This document shows positions 34,449-46,500 of a stretch of 64,000 nucleotides of DNA, in pieces. The stretch comes from Casuarina equisetifolia (lineage: Eukaryota; Streptophyta; Magnoliopsida; Fagales; Casuarinaceae), in contig CM052361.1 in the NCBI GenBank assembly GCA_028551475.1, positions 18,541,274-18,605,273 on the forward strand, read 5' to 3'. Both the position numbers and the translations under genes were made by a program. How positions within the stretch are numbered: position 1 is the first letter of the stretch; each line of letters begins with the position of its first letter. The notes beneath the pieces were generated by a model, which worked only from the letters and a program-made list of their open reading frames with translations, made no database searches and was not told the origin of the DNA.

Positions 34449-37400
34449 CAACTACTAATCTAACTACGAAAAATGGGTATTGTGGATGAGTATTATGATA
34501 GATTTTCAAAGTTGTTGTTGTAGATTAGCAAGCTGACACTCGAACAATAGGTTGTTTACTTTATTACAGGATTAAAGGATGGGATCTGAATGGATGTTCA
34601 AGCCAATCATCCAAGCTCCCTTTCAACAACTTTTAGTTTGGCCTAATTATACGAGTTTGGGCATCGAGCTACTCAAGTGGCAGCCATTGTGAGTCAAAAA
34701 GAGGTTATCAATAATGGGGTTAATCGATCCTCTACTCTAGTTTGAAAAGTGAGTCCTACTCAACTAGCCAAGTGAAAAGCCAAAGGGCAATGCTTCCATT
34801 GCAACAAAAAATTCACTTTGAGCCACCAATGCAAGAGACTCTTTGTCATAGAATGAGTGTGGACAATTAAGGAAAAGGTGGTTAGTAATGTTTGTAGAGA
34901 CTTGGTGCTGCTTAGAGAAGAAAAATTGAAGATTTCGCTTAATGCAATCAATGGAGTTGACTTAGGTCAAACCATGTAGTTAATAGGCTACATAGGTAAT
35001 TTCTAGACTCGTATTCATGTTTTAGTAGATTCTAAAAGTTCATATAATTTTTTCAAAAAATGGATAACTCTTCAGTTAGGATTGAAAGCCAACAAAATTG
35101 ACACATTCTAGGTATGGGTAGCCAATGGAGATAAGTTGGTTAACTTTAGGCAATGCATGGGAATAAAGGTATCATTACAGAGGGTCACCTTTGGGGCTGA
35201 TTTATTTTTATTACCATTGGTGGGAATAGATTTGGTGCTAGGTACTTAGTGGTTAAAGACCCTTGATCCCATATTGTGGGATTTTGAAAAATTAAGAATG
35301 GAATTATCGATGGGTGGTAAAATCATAAAACTCTAAGGACGTAATGTACTGGTGAACATGCTTATTGATAGGGCATAGATGAGAAAGGAATTAAGCCTAT
35401 GAGGGGATTGTGTTGTGTTTCATGATGACAGGAACAATGCGGTTAAGGGAAGAAAATGTAGTTGATAAAGAAGGGAAGTTCGGACAACTACTAAGCCAAT
35501 TTAAAGGTGTTCCAAAATCCATAAGGGCTTCCTCCTACACAACCTTAAGACCATGCAATCATGTTGAATGAGCCTAGCCAATTAGTGTCCATTCGCCCTT
35601 ACCGTTACTCCTAAATATAGAAAACCAAAATTAAAAAAATCGAGTGCAAGAATTGTGAAAAGTTGGGTTTATTTAGGATAACACAAGCGCATTCTCCTTG
35701 CTTGTTTTGTTAGTCAAGAAAAAGGATAGCTTCTGGCGGCTTTGTGTCGACTATCGGGAGTTGAACAAGAGGACAATACAAGATAAGTTTCCACTATTGA
35801 TGGTGGATGAGGTTTTAGATGAATTACATGATGCAAAAAGATTCACTAAGCTAGATCTTCATGTTAGGTATCACCATATTTGAATTAAGCCTAAGGATGT
35901 GCACAAGATTTCCTTTCATACACATAATAAGCACTACGAATTCCTAGTTATGCCCTTTAGGCTAACTAACACACCGACAATAGTTCAAGCACTCATGAAC
36001 ACCCTTTTTCGATTGTACCTTCAAAGGTTCATACAAGTGTTTTTAGATGATATCATAATTAATAGCAAAACCAAAGAAGAGCATCTAGAGCATTTGGAGA
36101 TGGTGATAGAATTATTATGAAAAAATAATGAGTATTTAGAGGAATCTATGTTAGAAAAAGTCAACTTTCTAGGACATGTGATTAACTAAAAATGGGTATT
36201 TGTTGATTAAGAAAAGGTAAGAGCAATTGTGGATTGAAAGCAACCTAGCATAGTAAGGTAACTACGTGGGTTTCTTGGCCTTGCAGGCTATTACCAGCTT
36301 TTTATGCAAGGATTCAACACGATAGCAGCATTATTAACCAAAGTACCTAAAAATAGGTAGTTTAAGTAGGGGCAAACCTTGGAAAAGGCTTTTAAAACTT
36401 TCAAGAAAGCCTTATCGAAAGCCTTTATCATGGCTTTACCTAACTTTGAATTAACCTTCACAGTGATATGTGATGCTTTTATGAAGGAGTAAGGATAATT
36501 TTAATACAGCAAGGAAGGCTAGTTACTTATTTCAATAAGGTCATCAATGGAATAAACTTGAGGCTTTCTACTTATGAAAAAGAGATGATGGTTTTGGTGC
36601 TAGTGGTGCAATGATGGTGGCACTACTTGTTAGGGAATCGATTTATGGTAGAAATTGACCAATAGAGTCACTGGCATTTTTGGGACCAATAATTGACTAC
36701 CTTAACCCAACATCAGTGGCTGTCTAAGTTGATGGGGTTGAATTTTGAGATTTGATATACATTAGGAAAGCCTAACCAAATGGCCAATGTTCTTTCTCGG
36801 CAGCATGAACTAGAAGAATCTAAAGAACAATTTAATGAGATTAAAGAAGAAAACCTAGTTCTTAAGTGTTTCACAATTTCTAAATCAATGTCAAAGTAGT
36901 TAGAAGTAGTAAAGGAAGAAGTCTTAAAACGTCTAGATTTACAAGATCTCATTGCAAAAATTAGGTCAGACAAGGCATTAGGACCTTGGGAGTTTTGGGA
37001 TGGGTGATCTTATTCAAGCAGCATGTACTCATGGACTCAAATCTCATACAAACTATTATATCAAAAGTCCATGGAGCACATCACGAAGGAAACTTTAAGA
37101 CTTTACAAAGATTGAATAAGGCCTTTTTTTGGCAAGGCATGAAGCAAGAAGTAAAGGAAGTGGTGAGATGATGAGAAGTGTGCCAACAATGAAAATGGGA
37201 AAGTTTAGCCTTGCTAAGACTCCTCTAACCATTAAAGATTCCTAACCAAATTTGGAAAGAAATTTCAATTGATTTCATCAATGGCTTGTTGCTTTCTCTA
37301 GGTAAGAATTCACTACTTGTGGTAATCGACTACTTAAGTAAGTTTGCCTATTTTTTGCCAATAAAGCATCCCTACATCGTTGAATCGGTGGCTTAAGCAT

Positions 37401-38243
37401 TTTTGATAACATCTTAAAAATATATGGCATACCCAAAAGTGTGGTTTGCAATCAAAACCTGCTATTTACTAGAAATTTCTAGAGGGAACTCTTTAGATTG
37501 TAGGGAACCTATTTCTACTACTCCGCGGCTACCACCTATAATTTGATGGATAAACGGGAGTGGTCAACCATACATTGGAAATATATCTTCATTGCTTCAC
37601 GGGTGAAGAACCCAAAAGTCATAAGCAAGACAACTTACGAAGCGATATTCAGCAAGAAACCACCTAGTCTTTTGACTTACATTCTAGGAGCTATGAGTGT
37701 GGAGTTAGTAGACAAGAAGCTTCATGATCAAGACACAATCCTCAAGGAGTTATGTTTCCAACTTGAAAAAGCACAATCTAAAATGAGGAGATACTATGAT
37801 GCCAAGCACCATGAAGTGTAATTAAAAATGGGAGAATAGGTCTATCTCAAACTTCGACTTTATAGGTAGACGTCAATGGCTGTTCATTGTTGTCTCAAGA
37901 TGTCACCATAATTATTTGGTCCTTATGAGTTGCTCCAAAAGGTAGGACCAATTGCTTACAACTTAAAGTTATTGTCATGGTTCAATTGCACCTAACATTT
38001 CATGTCTTTGTACTAAAGCATCATGTGGAAGTTAATTGCCCTGTACAAAATGAGTTTCTAGCTTTATTCTACTCACTCCCTAAACAATACTAGATCGACG
38101 CTACAAAGGAAGGAAGGAACAAGTTCTAGTGCATTGGAAAGGCGCTCCACCATGTAAGGCCACTTAGGAGAAGCTTTGAGTTATGTGGGAATGTTATATG
38201 GCCTTAAACCTTGAGGACAAGGTCATTGCTGAGGGGGGAGGGA
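34449..38243 (+). mobile_element. Ty3/gypsy retrotransposon, 5'-truncated and degenerate
   Basis: Domains in order on +: a gag remnant with a CCHC-like knuckle (F-H-C-N-K-K-F-x-x-x-H-Q-C, about 34797-34840), aspartic protease region (V-L-V-D-S-K-S-S-Y-N-F near 35015-35050), RT (WRLCVDYRELNKRTIQDKFP about 35735; Y-E-F-L-V-M-P-F; V-F-L-D-D-I-I about 36035), RNase H, integrase zinc region (HHEGNFKTLQRL about 37075), the core (WKEISIDFINGLLL about 37250), and a C-terminal region with YELLQKVGPIAYNLKLL (about 37925-37975). Stops are frequent. No 5' LTR was seen: P450 copy D's flank ends near 34448 and gag starts almost at once. A purine tract before 38244 marks the 3' LTR start. Confidence 0.87.
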
Positions 38244-38740
38244 TGATACAACCCTTTACCATTTTGGGTACCACTTAGTAACCCACTTGGCTAACCATCC
38301 TTGGTCATGAGGGGCAATTGTTGCTCGTGAAGTGGGTTAAGAGTTGTTAGAATATGGTGCATAGAATCACTATCACTATCACAATCCCCATGCTTGCAAG
38401 GATATTGGGATTTTACAGTCATGCAGTTACAAAGACGCTTCAATGTAATAGTGTGCTAGTGATTAGAGAAAGGTTAGCTTTCATTATGAAGGGAATGAGA
38501 ATGCTTGTAAGGGAAGTACAAAGAGTTCTAGAAAAGGAGAGAGTCAAAGGATCTCTATATAAGAACCCACACGAGATAAGGAAGGGGTGTACTATTTACT
38601 ATTTAACCTTTTCCAAGTTTTGGTTAAATCCTATTATCAATAAACTTCTCTTATTTCTTCATATCCTGCCAAAATAGTTCTTGATAAAAAGCAAAACTCC
38701 TAAAATCCTTTGTTTGATTTTCGTCTCAAAGGACTAGTTA
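38244..38740 (+). repeat. Probable 3' LTR of the gypsy element
   Basis: It starts TGATACAACC right after a polypurine tract (GAGGGGGGAGGGA). It has a TATA-like CTATATAAG near 38555-38564. The right end is not clear and is set by where the internal promoter-like part fades. No second LTR is available to confirm it. Confidence 0.5.
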
Positions 38741-40805
38741 CAAGGTTTGCTCAACGATCTCATAACAAGGAGACTCAAGTTAGTGATAAAAGAGTGATTG
38801 AGAAGGATTGGTGTCAAGGGGAGAATTGTAGCAATCCAACACCAATGGCTGACTGTGAACTCATTGATACTAAATTAAATTGCTTTGCAATGAACTCTTT
38901 GTTAATCTAGCTCCCTATGTGAGACTTCGTAACCTATATGTCCAAGTTATCACCACCAAAGGGGGTTTTATAAACACATCCCACAACACCGATCTTGCTT
39001 TATGCCATTAGGGATAATGGTTTCAGCCTAAATTGGAGAAATGGGCTTAAGCCTGATATAAAAAAAAAAAGGAGATTTTGTCTGATCTAAAGCAATGGGG
39101 TTTGGCCTAATACTAAAAACAATCCTCATCTCACAAATAGAAAAATAGGCTTGGGCTAGGAAATGAAGAAACGAGTTTGGGCCTAGAATCAAAGAAATGG
39201 ATTTTGATCCGAAGTAGTGAAAAAAAAAAAAAAATAGGGATCCGTTGCTATCCAACCTTCAGTTCCATCTGAGTCACTAAGTCCAAAGTTTAAGACAAGT
39301 CTCTCTCGACCCATTATGGTTGGGCTTCCGTACTTCTTCAAGTTATCTTGCAGGCTTGATACTTCGCATTTTATAAATCATTAGTTCGGGGGACTTCTTC
39401 AAGTTATTTTGCAGGCTTGAAACTTAGCGTTTTATAAAACATTAGTTTGAGAGTCATGTTGGAGAATGTAAAAGTTGTATTGGAGAACGTGTACGTCATG
39501 TTGAAAACATAAACAAATAAATAAATAAATAAATAAAACTTTTATCCATTTCCATTAAAAATGTTACTGGTAGCAAAGCAAAAGTTAGTAACAAAAATAA
39601 TCTATATTGATTTTTCCTATTGTATGATATAAAAAATACATTCACAAGATAATGGTTAGAGTTTGAAATTGTGAAATCATCTAGCAAAGAAAGAGTATCT
39701 CTTGGATTTTATATGACCACATTTGGTTATGTTAACTTGTCTTTGAATGGTATAAATGTCTATTTTTACTATAACACAAGAAACAAACACTCATATTACG
39801 ATAGGATCAGATTTTGATGCCATTTAATAAGAAAAAAAATGATCACTTAACCCTTGAATAAGGGTTAAAAGTTTGCCACTCAAATCGTGCAACGGAAACA
39901 CTGTTCAGCGGTAATCACAATTCACCCCCTGCGGGACTTCTGGAGCTCCCAACGTGACGGGTAATGAATTTCGTCCGTCTCAAAATAAACCAGAGAAAAA
40001 AGAAGAGGACCTCATGATTTGCAAGTCCAGGAATTTAGCCTGCTACCAGTCACCCCCACAGGATTTGGCTACGACTTATGAGCCACAAGCGTGCTCGGGA
40101 AGGTTGCTGTCTTTCAAAAGTACTGAAAGATTGACGCTGCTGCACAGCACCCAACCCAAAATCTAAAATGCCCGTTTGTGCTTTCTTGAATTCATTAAGC
40201 GATGCGTAAGTTGATGTGACTTAGAACCCTTTTCTTTTCCGGAGATTCGTCGTACCGATAGTTTTGGATAGGTGTTCAGTCTAAGCCAATTAGAAGTAGC
40301 TTTTCCTGATAAAAAATTGTAGGAGTGCTCTGCCGCTATCCATTTTTGCTGTTGGTCCCCCACTCTGGTGCAATTGTGTAGAGGGTTCGGTCTCATAAGT
40401 CGCCTGTTCTTTTCCATAATGTCGGCTGTTCTTTTATCTTTTCTCGGGAGCCCCCGGTTGCTCTGTCATTTTCCCTGCGTTAGTTTTTCTCTGTTCTTCA
40501 AGTCATCACAAATCAATCATATAATTGAAATGGATTTTCCGTCATCCTGATCGTGACCAGTTTTGAGTCTCAGGCAATTTACAGATATGGATCAAATTTG
40601 GCCGGTCACGCCGCTGAAATGTTACAGGTTAGCTTAAAAAATTTAATGCAAGCACTGTAGCGCGATGAATATTAAGAGGATCTCGCGTATCTATAGTCGC
40701 TGCGAGGACGACGCGTATCTTCCGAAGAAAAGGACAGCCATTGGGAGAACCCTAAACTTTAAGTCAAAGACGACAACGCAAATCATCAAATGCCAGTTTG
40801 CTCAA
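38741..40805. other. Flank of P450 copy E, including paralogous empty insertion site
   Basis: No gene. About 38915-39030 matches 25940-26055. About 39240-40800 matches the upstream blocks of C and D. The sequence at 39454-39492 (GTTGGAGAATGTAAAAG... GTATTGGAGAACG) is the uninterrupted counterpart of the retrocopy site at 16465-17790. An AAAT microsatellite lies at about 39507-39537. The conserved in-frame upstream ATG is at 40665. Confidence 0.65.
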
Positions 40806-42713
40806 ATGGATCCTCTCCTTGAGTTCCTCTTGACTCTGAGCTCTACCCTGCTCGCCCTGTTAGTCTGTGTATCTCTTTATCACCGAAAAAGACGATCTAC
40901 GGAGGAGAAAAAGAGATGCAGTGCACCTCAAGCGGGTGGTGCTTGGCCTATTATCGGCCATATGCACCTCCTTGGCGGCCGCCAACTGACTCACAAAACG
41001 CTGGGCGCCATGGCTGACAAGCATGGGCCAATCTTTACCATAAGGCTGGGTTCAACTAGTGTTTTGGTCTTGAATAGCTGGGAAGCGGCCAAGGAGTGTT
41101 TAACTACCCATGATAAGGTTTTCTCCACCAGACCAAGTATCACCGCCTCAAAGTTGTTAGGCTATGACTATGCCATGTTTGGCTTTGCTCCCTATGGTCC
41201 ATACTGGCGTGAGATGCGCAAGACAGCTACAATTGAGCTTCTGTCGAACCATCGCATTGACATGCTTAAGCATATACGTGCTTCAGAGGTGGATACTATG
41301 ATCAACGAATTGCACAAATTATGGGTTCACAAGGGTGGTTCGGAAAGTGGAGTTCTTGTGGATATGAAGCAATGGTTTGGAGACTTGACGCATAACATTG
41401 CTTTAAGAATGGTTGGAGGGAAGCGATACTTTGGAGCTTCAGCAGAGGTCAATGAAGACGAAGCACGTCGCTGTAAGAAGTGATAAGGCAATTCGTTTAC
41501 CTATTTGGGGTGTTTGTGTTGTCAGACGCAATACCTTTTTTTGGGTGGTTGGATATGAGCGGATATGAGAAAAGGATGAAGAAAACTGCAAAAGAGTTGG
41601 ACTCCATAATTGGAAGTTGTCTGGAGGAGCATAAGCAGAAGAGACTGTTAGAGGGAAAGAGAAAAGAAGAGCAGGACTTCATGGATGTGATGCTGAACGC
41701 CCTGCAAAATGCCAACATCTCAGAGTTTGATCCTGACACCATCAACAAGGCCACTTGCCTTGTAAGTTCTTATTCTAACTTTTATATTTGTTCACCGCGT
41801 CCTCCAGATAAAGTTTTCCTATTTACTGCTGGAATTACTCAACTGAAACAAATAATCAATAGGAACGAAAGCATATCAGATGTTCAAAGTGACCGCAGGG
41901 AAAAATATTAGAGCAATAACAATTGATTTTCTCAGAAAATCCATTACTGGGTAGACGACAACATGCACAGAAATTACTAACTACTTGAAAATGGATGTTC
42001 ATGCTTTTGAAATGACTAAAATCAACTCAAGGAGGAGAAGGCTTGTGTGTACTGATAAGCTCTGGTTTTTGCAGAACCTATTTTTAGCAGGAAGTGACAC
42101 CACCATGATCACTCTCACATGGGCCTTGTCTTTACTCCTGAACAATGGCGACGTGCTAAGGAAGACTTACGATGAGCTGGACACCAAAGTCGGCAAAGAT
42201 AGAAACGTGCTTGAATCTGACATAAAAAATCTAGTCTATCTCCATGCCGTTGTGAAGGAAACACTTCGTCTATATCCGCCTAGTCCGATCATTCATCGCT
42301 CTACAATGGAGGATTGCACCCTTTCCGCTGGCTATCACATTCCGGCCAATACAAAATTAATGGTGAACGCTTGGAAGATCCACCACGACGACCGCGTGTG
42401 GCCCAACCCCCACAGTTTCCAGCCGGAGAGGTTTTTAACTAGCCATAAGGACGTAGACCTGAGGGGTCAGAATTTTGAGTTCATTCCTTTTGGCTCAGGA
42501 AGGCGATCTTGCCCTGGCATCTCGCTGGCTCTTCAAGTGGTGCATTTGGCTCTCGCTAGATTCTTGCAAAGTTTCCAAATTTCTAAACAATCTAATGAAG
42601 ACGTCGATATGACTGAGAGCAGTGGCTTGACAAACCTGAAGGCAACTCCACTCGAAGTTCTCATAGCTCCTCGTCTTGATTCTGAATTCTACCACTATAA
42701 CAAGCTTTCTTGA
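40806..42713 (+). pseudogene. CYP82-type cytochrome P450, copy E, single one-base deletion
   Basis: Exon 1 (40806-41761) is 956 bases against 957 in C and D. The missing base is an A near 41474-41479 (TGTAAAGAAG in the relatives, TGTAAGAAG here), which brings an immediate TGA. All else is sound: anchor MDPLLEFLLTLSS, donor CTT|GTAAGT, acceptor TTTTTGCAG, exon 2 42075-42713 with A-G-S-D-T-T, E-T-L-R, PERF and a full haem loop PFGSGRRSCPG. Without the shift it would be 531 aa. Either a very young pseudogene, an allele, or a sequencing error; as written it encodes about 225 residues without the catalytic half. It is closest to C and D, and sits next to the intact RUS gene. Confidence 0.88.
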
Positions 42714-43543
42714 GTTGATATTTGTGCATGCAAAGAATAAATAACCAACGGATGTTCATTTTCAGTATTCAGTATGTCCTCTGTTCTATAGCATCTGCAT
42801 TACATCAGACTATATCTCGTTATGTGTGTTAAGACATTCATTTCTTGTCTTCTCTTTTGTTTTGCTTTTGGGCCTAGAGTGTTTCAACACTCATTTCAAG
42901 GTTCTATCTGCCCATGTCCTTTTGAGAGCATAGTGTTGGAATAATATAACGAATTTGTGCCCAAGAAAAGTCCTCGTACTACCTTAAAACATCTGTAAGA
43001 TGTAGCCTCTAATTCAATCATCTTGATAGTTTCAGTCACGGTGTCACAATATGTTGTTAAAATCAAACGGACTGCATAAGCGTGGAGAGAGCAATCTAAA
43101 TAGTTGTTTGATTTTATTACAAATGAATTGATCTAACCCGACTGTACAAGTGAGAGAGCGACAACGGCTTCCTGTATAAATAGCCTGTTGCCTGTCGTGG
43201 CTTTTAATAATTTATGTTTTGAACATTCGAAATGGATGCTGTTGTTCGTCCGCCTCATAATTCGAATAATGTAGGATTCAAGTTCGAAGAAAAGTTGAAA
43301 AAGAAGGTAACTCTGAAATCGGCACAAAGCAAAAGTATGGGTCTAAAATGATTTTAAAATCAGCCATTCAGTTTGCCTTTGTTCTTTTGTTCTTTGGATT
43401 ATTTCGCAGTCGTATGCAGGGAACTGCCATAAGTTCATAGTAAAGCTCTAAAACCCTAAACCCTGACCATAAACAGGAAAGGCTGAACTTTGGCGGGAAA
43501 ATTCCCCAAAATTCCACACCCAGATTTCACGTCCTCAATTCGA
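42714..43543. other. Spacer between P450 copy E and RUS4-like gene
   Basis: The first 400 bases are the shared P450 3' flank; the remainder must hold the RUS promoter and leader. No certain TATA box was seen. No other gene. Confidence 0.6.
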
Positions 43544-46500
43544 ATGCAACCCACTGCTTACGCAGCCCCCAATTCCCACTACCTTACATTTCCATGGAAA
43601 TCTCCAGAACCCCCTTTCAGAACCCTGAAATGGAACCCTAATAAACGCGAAAACCGCGTCAAAACCTTAACTTTCGCCAATTCCCTAAAAACCTCGCTTG
43701 ACTACAAACCTGGGGAAGGCGTCGATAAAGGACCCTCCTCCCCAGGTCACCTTCCCGTTGTAATCCGGAGGTCTGGTGGCGTTTCTAGGTACTTCTGGGA
43801 TGGGAAGTGTTTGCAATTGGTTCGTGTGGACGGTGGTGCGTCCGCGTTTTCGTTCAATTTCGATGATGGGTTTCGGAGATTGTCTAGAGTTCTTAGTTCG
43901 GTTGTCCGGGATTTCTTTATCCCAAAGCAAGTTAGCGGGAATTATATGGATTACGTGAAGTGGAAGTTTTTGCACCGGATTTTTAGCTCAACGCTCCAGG
44001 TGCTTGCCACCCAGGTGTGCATTGCAAGCTTCTTTTTCCAAAGTGCTTAGTGTTTGAATTACTTATTGTTGAACCTTAAAGGTAAGACAGAGTTCACTCA
44101 GCTCAGTTACGAATGTTCTGTTTCGCATTTGGTGATGAGGGTGTTTAGCTGATGTTAGAATTTGTGTTGCATGTTAGAGAAGTAACTCTAACTTCTTTTT
44201 ATTAATGACTTCGAGCTTTAAGTTTCACTCTACATTGGATTGGTGATCCATTTGGTTATAATTTATTTTCAATCAAATAAAAAACTGACAATAAAAGAAA
44301 GTGAAGAGCTCTGATAGGGACGATTCTCATATTGGCTTTGTAAGGTTTATCGGGTTTGGTAAGAGTTCAGTGGAAAATAGCTGTTGGAAGACTTTTACTG
44401 GGTTTCTGCTCTCTCCCGAACCTTCTTTTTCTTTTTAAAGCGGTACCCTTGAGATGAAGATTTGGTATTTGTGCTTGCCTTATAGTTTTTGGAATGGATT
44501 GATATCAGGCAATGTTCCGGGCTATAGGAATTGGGTACTCTCGTTCACTCCCGTCTGCCGCAGCCCTTAACTGGGTCTTGAAGGATGGACTTGGACGGCT
44601 TAGTAGGTGCATCTACACTGCTAGCCTAGCATCTGCTTTCGATACTAATTTAAAGGCATGGCTTCCATTTTCAATTGCATTATGTTCTTTTAATGGATTG
44701 CATATATTTAAGTATCTTCAATTGCAGTTCTTGCAGTTTCCAGCACTGTATTTTGGCATTTAAACAAAATGACCGAAAGTCTCAAAGTACAGTAACGTCC
44801 ATTGGCTATTGTTGGACTGCAAGATTGGAGATATCTGGCTGTATTCCTTAGGGTTTGTTATGTAGAGCTCTAACAAGTCATTCATTTTTTGTTGTCCTAT
44901 TTAAAGAGAGTTAGGTTCTCAACAGCTGTTATGTTTAGTCTGAGCATTGGAGTGGAGCTGCTGACTCCTGCGTTTCCTCAGTACTTCTTGCTTCTGGCCT
45001 CTGTTGCTAATATTGCCAAACAAATTAGTCTTGCGTCCTACTTAGCAACTAATGTAAGTATTCAAACCTCTAGCTCTTTCTGTGGATTGTCGTATCTTCA
45101 AATTTGTTATTGCTAAGATGAAGAAAGGATATTTCTGCCATTATTTTGTTTTATATTATATAAATAATAAAATAGTAACAAGGTCATAAATTCGTTAGGT
45201 GATTATGTTATCTTAAGTTTGAATCATTAATTTTTTTGATTTTTCAATTTACCTTGTACTCAATTAAATATTGCATTTATGGATCCTGATTGTTATTTTT
45301 CTTGTTTGAATTAAAATCTTGGGATAATTGATGATTTAACAGTTCTTTCTAGTTGATATGAGTATGGTTACTTGCAAGAGCCTAATAGATGTTTCACTTG
45401 TCATATTCTTTTTGTCCCTAACCTTCTTTTATTTGTTATTATTTTTTTATTTGATGCGTTGTTATTCCTGCAGGGATATTTCTCTATATCTTCTAGCCCT
45501 GAAAGTAAAAGATGAAACAAACTAAATTTTTTTTATTTATTCTTTTTCTTTATTCACAAACACTGTTATTTATTAAAGCTAAGTCTAGCTATAAATACCT
45601 CAATTCAGCAGGTCACAGCATCTTTAGGGTGCTCATCATTTCTTTCTTCAACTACAGAAGTTGAACAGTACTTGTAAATGTTTCATTATTTTATTGTGAA
45701 TGAAGAACTTTGTCACAAAAGTAAAAATCTAATAAAACTGATTGTTAGGAGTAGCTTTTGGCTGTTGTGAGCAGTATTCTGCTCTAGGAACCTATGGATT
45801 AATTTTGTGTGCAAATTGTCATTGCTGATGAGCGTTACCATCAGCATCAGAAATGGTTTCAAGCTTTACTGTGCTATGTTTAAATCCCTTGTAAACCATA
45901 AAAATTGAATATTTACTGCTGGATTGTATTAAACATGAGGTAGGACAAACTTGTATTTTTTTTTTTTTGTGGATAATATCTGTCCAACCCAATAATTATT
46001 CTGTAATGCCTTATTTCTTTGAATTATATTTACTCAGTTTTTGGTTTGAATCAGTTTATTTGATTCACCTACTTCACCTCAGATTAGAGAGGACTGTGGT
46101 TTGGAAAACATTTGTTAGCTTTCAAACTGGAGTTATAATGCTGTCACTCTATTTTGACCAGACAGCTGTTCATCGAAGCTTTGCAATAGCTGATAACCTT
46201 GGTGAAGTTTCTGCAAAAGCACAGGTATGTTATAATTGCTCATATCCATGTTAGATGTGTCTTCTTTGGTAGTATGGAATGTGTCTTGACTTTTACTGAT
46301 GGTTTCAGATCCAGACAGTGTGCTTTGATAACCTTGGCCTACTGGTTGCTGCACTTTTGAATCTGTTATTGAAGAACAATGAAAGGTTTTTCCCTGGCTT
46401 TCGTATGACCTACTTTGAGTCTGAGATGAATCTGTTAGTTTACAAAGTAAAATCTGTGTAATCAATCTTTCTTTTCATCATTTGTTGTATAAATATTTTG

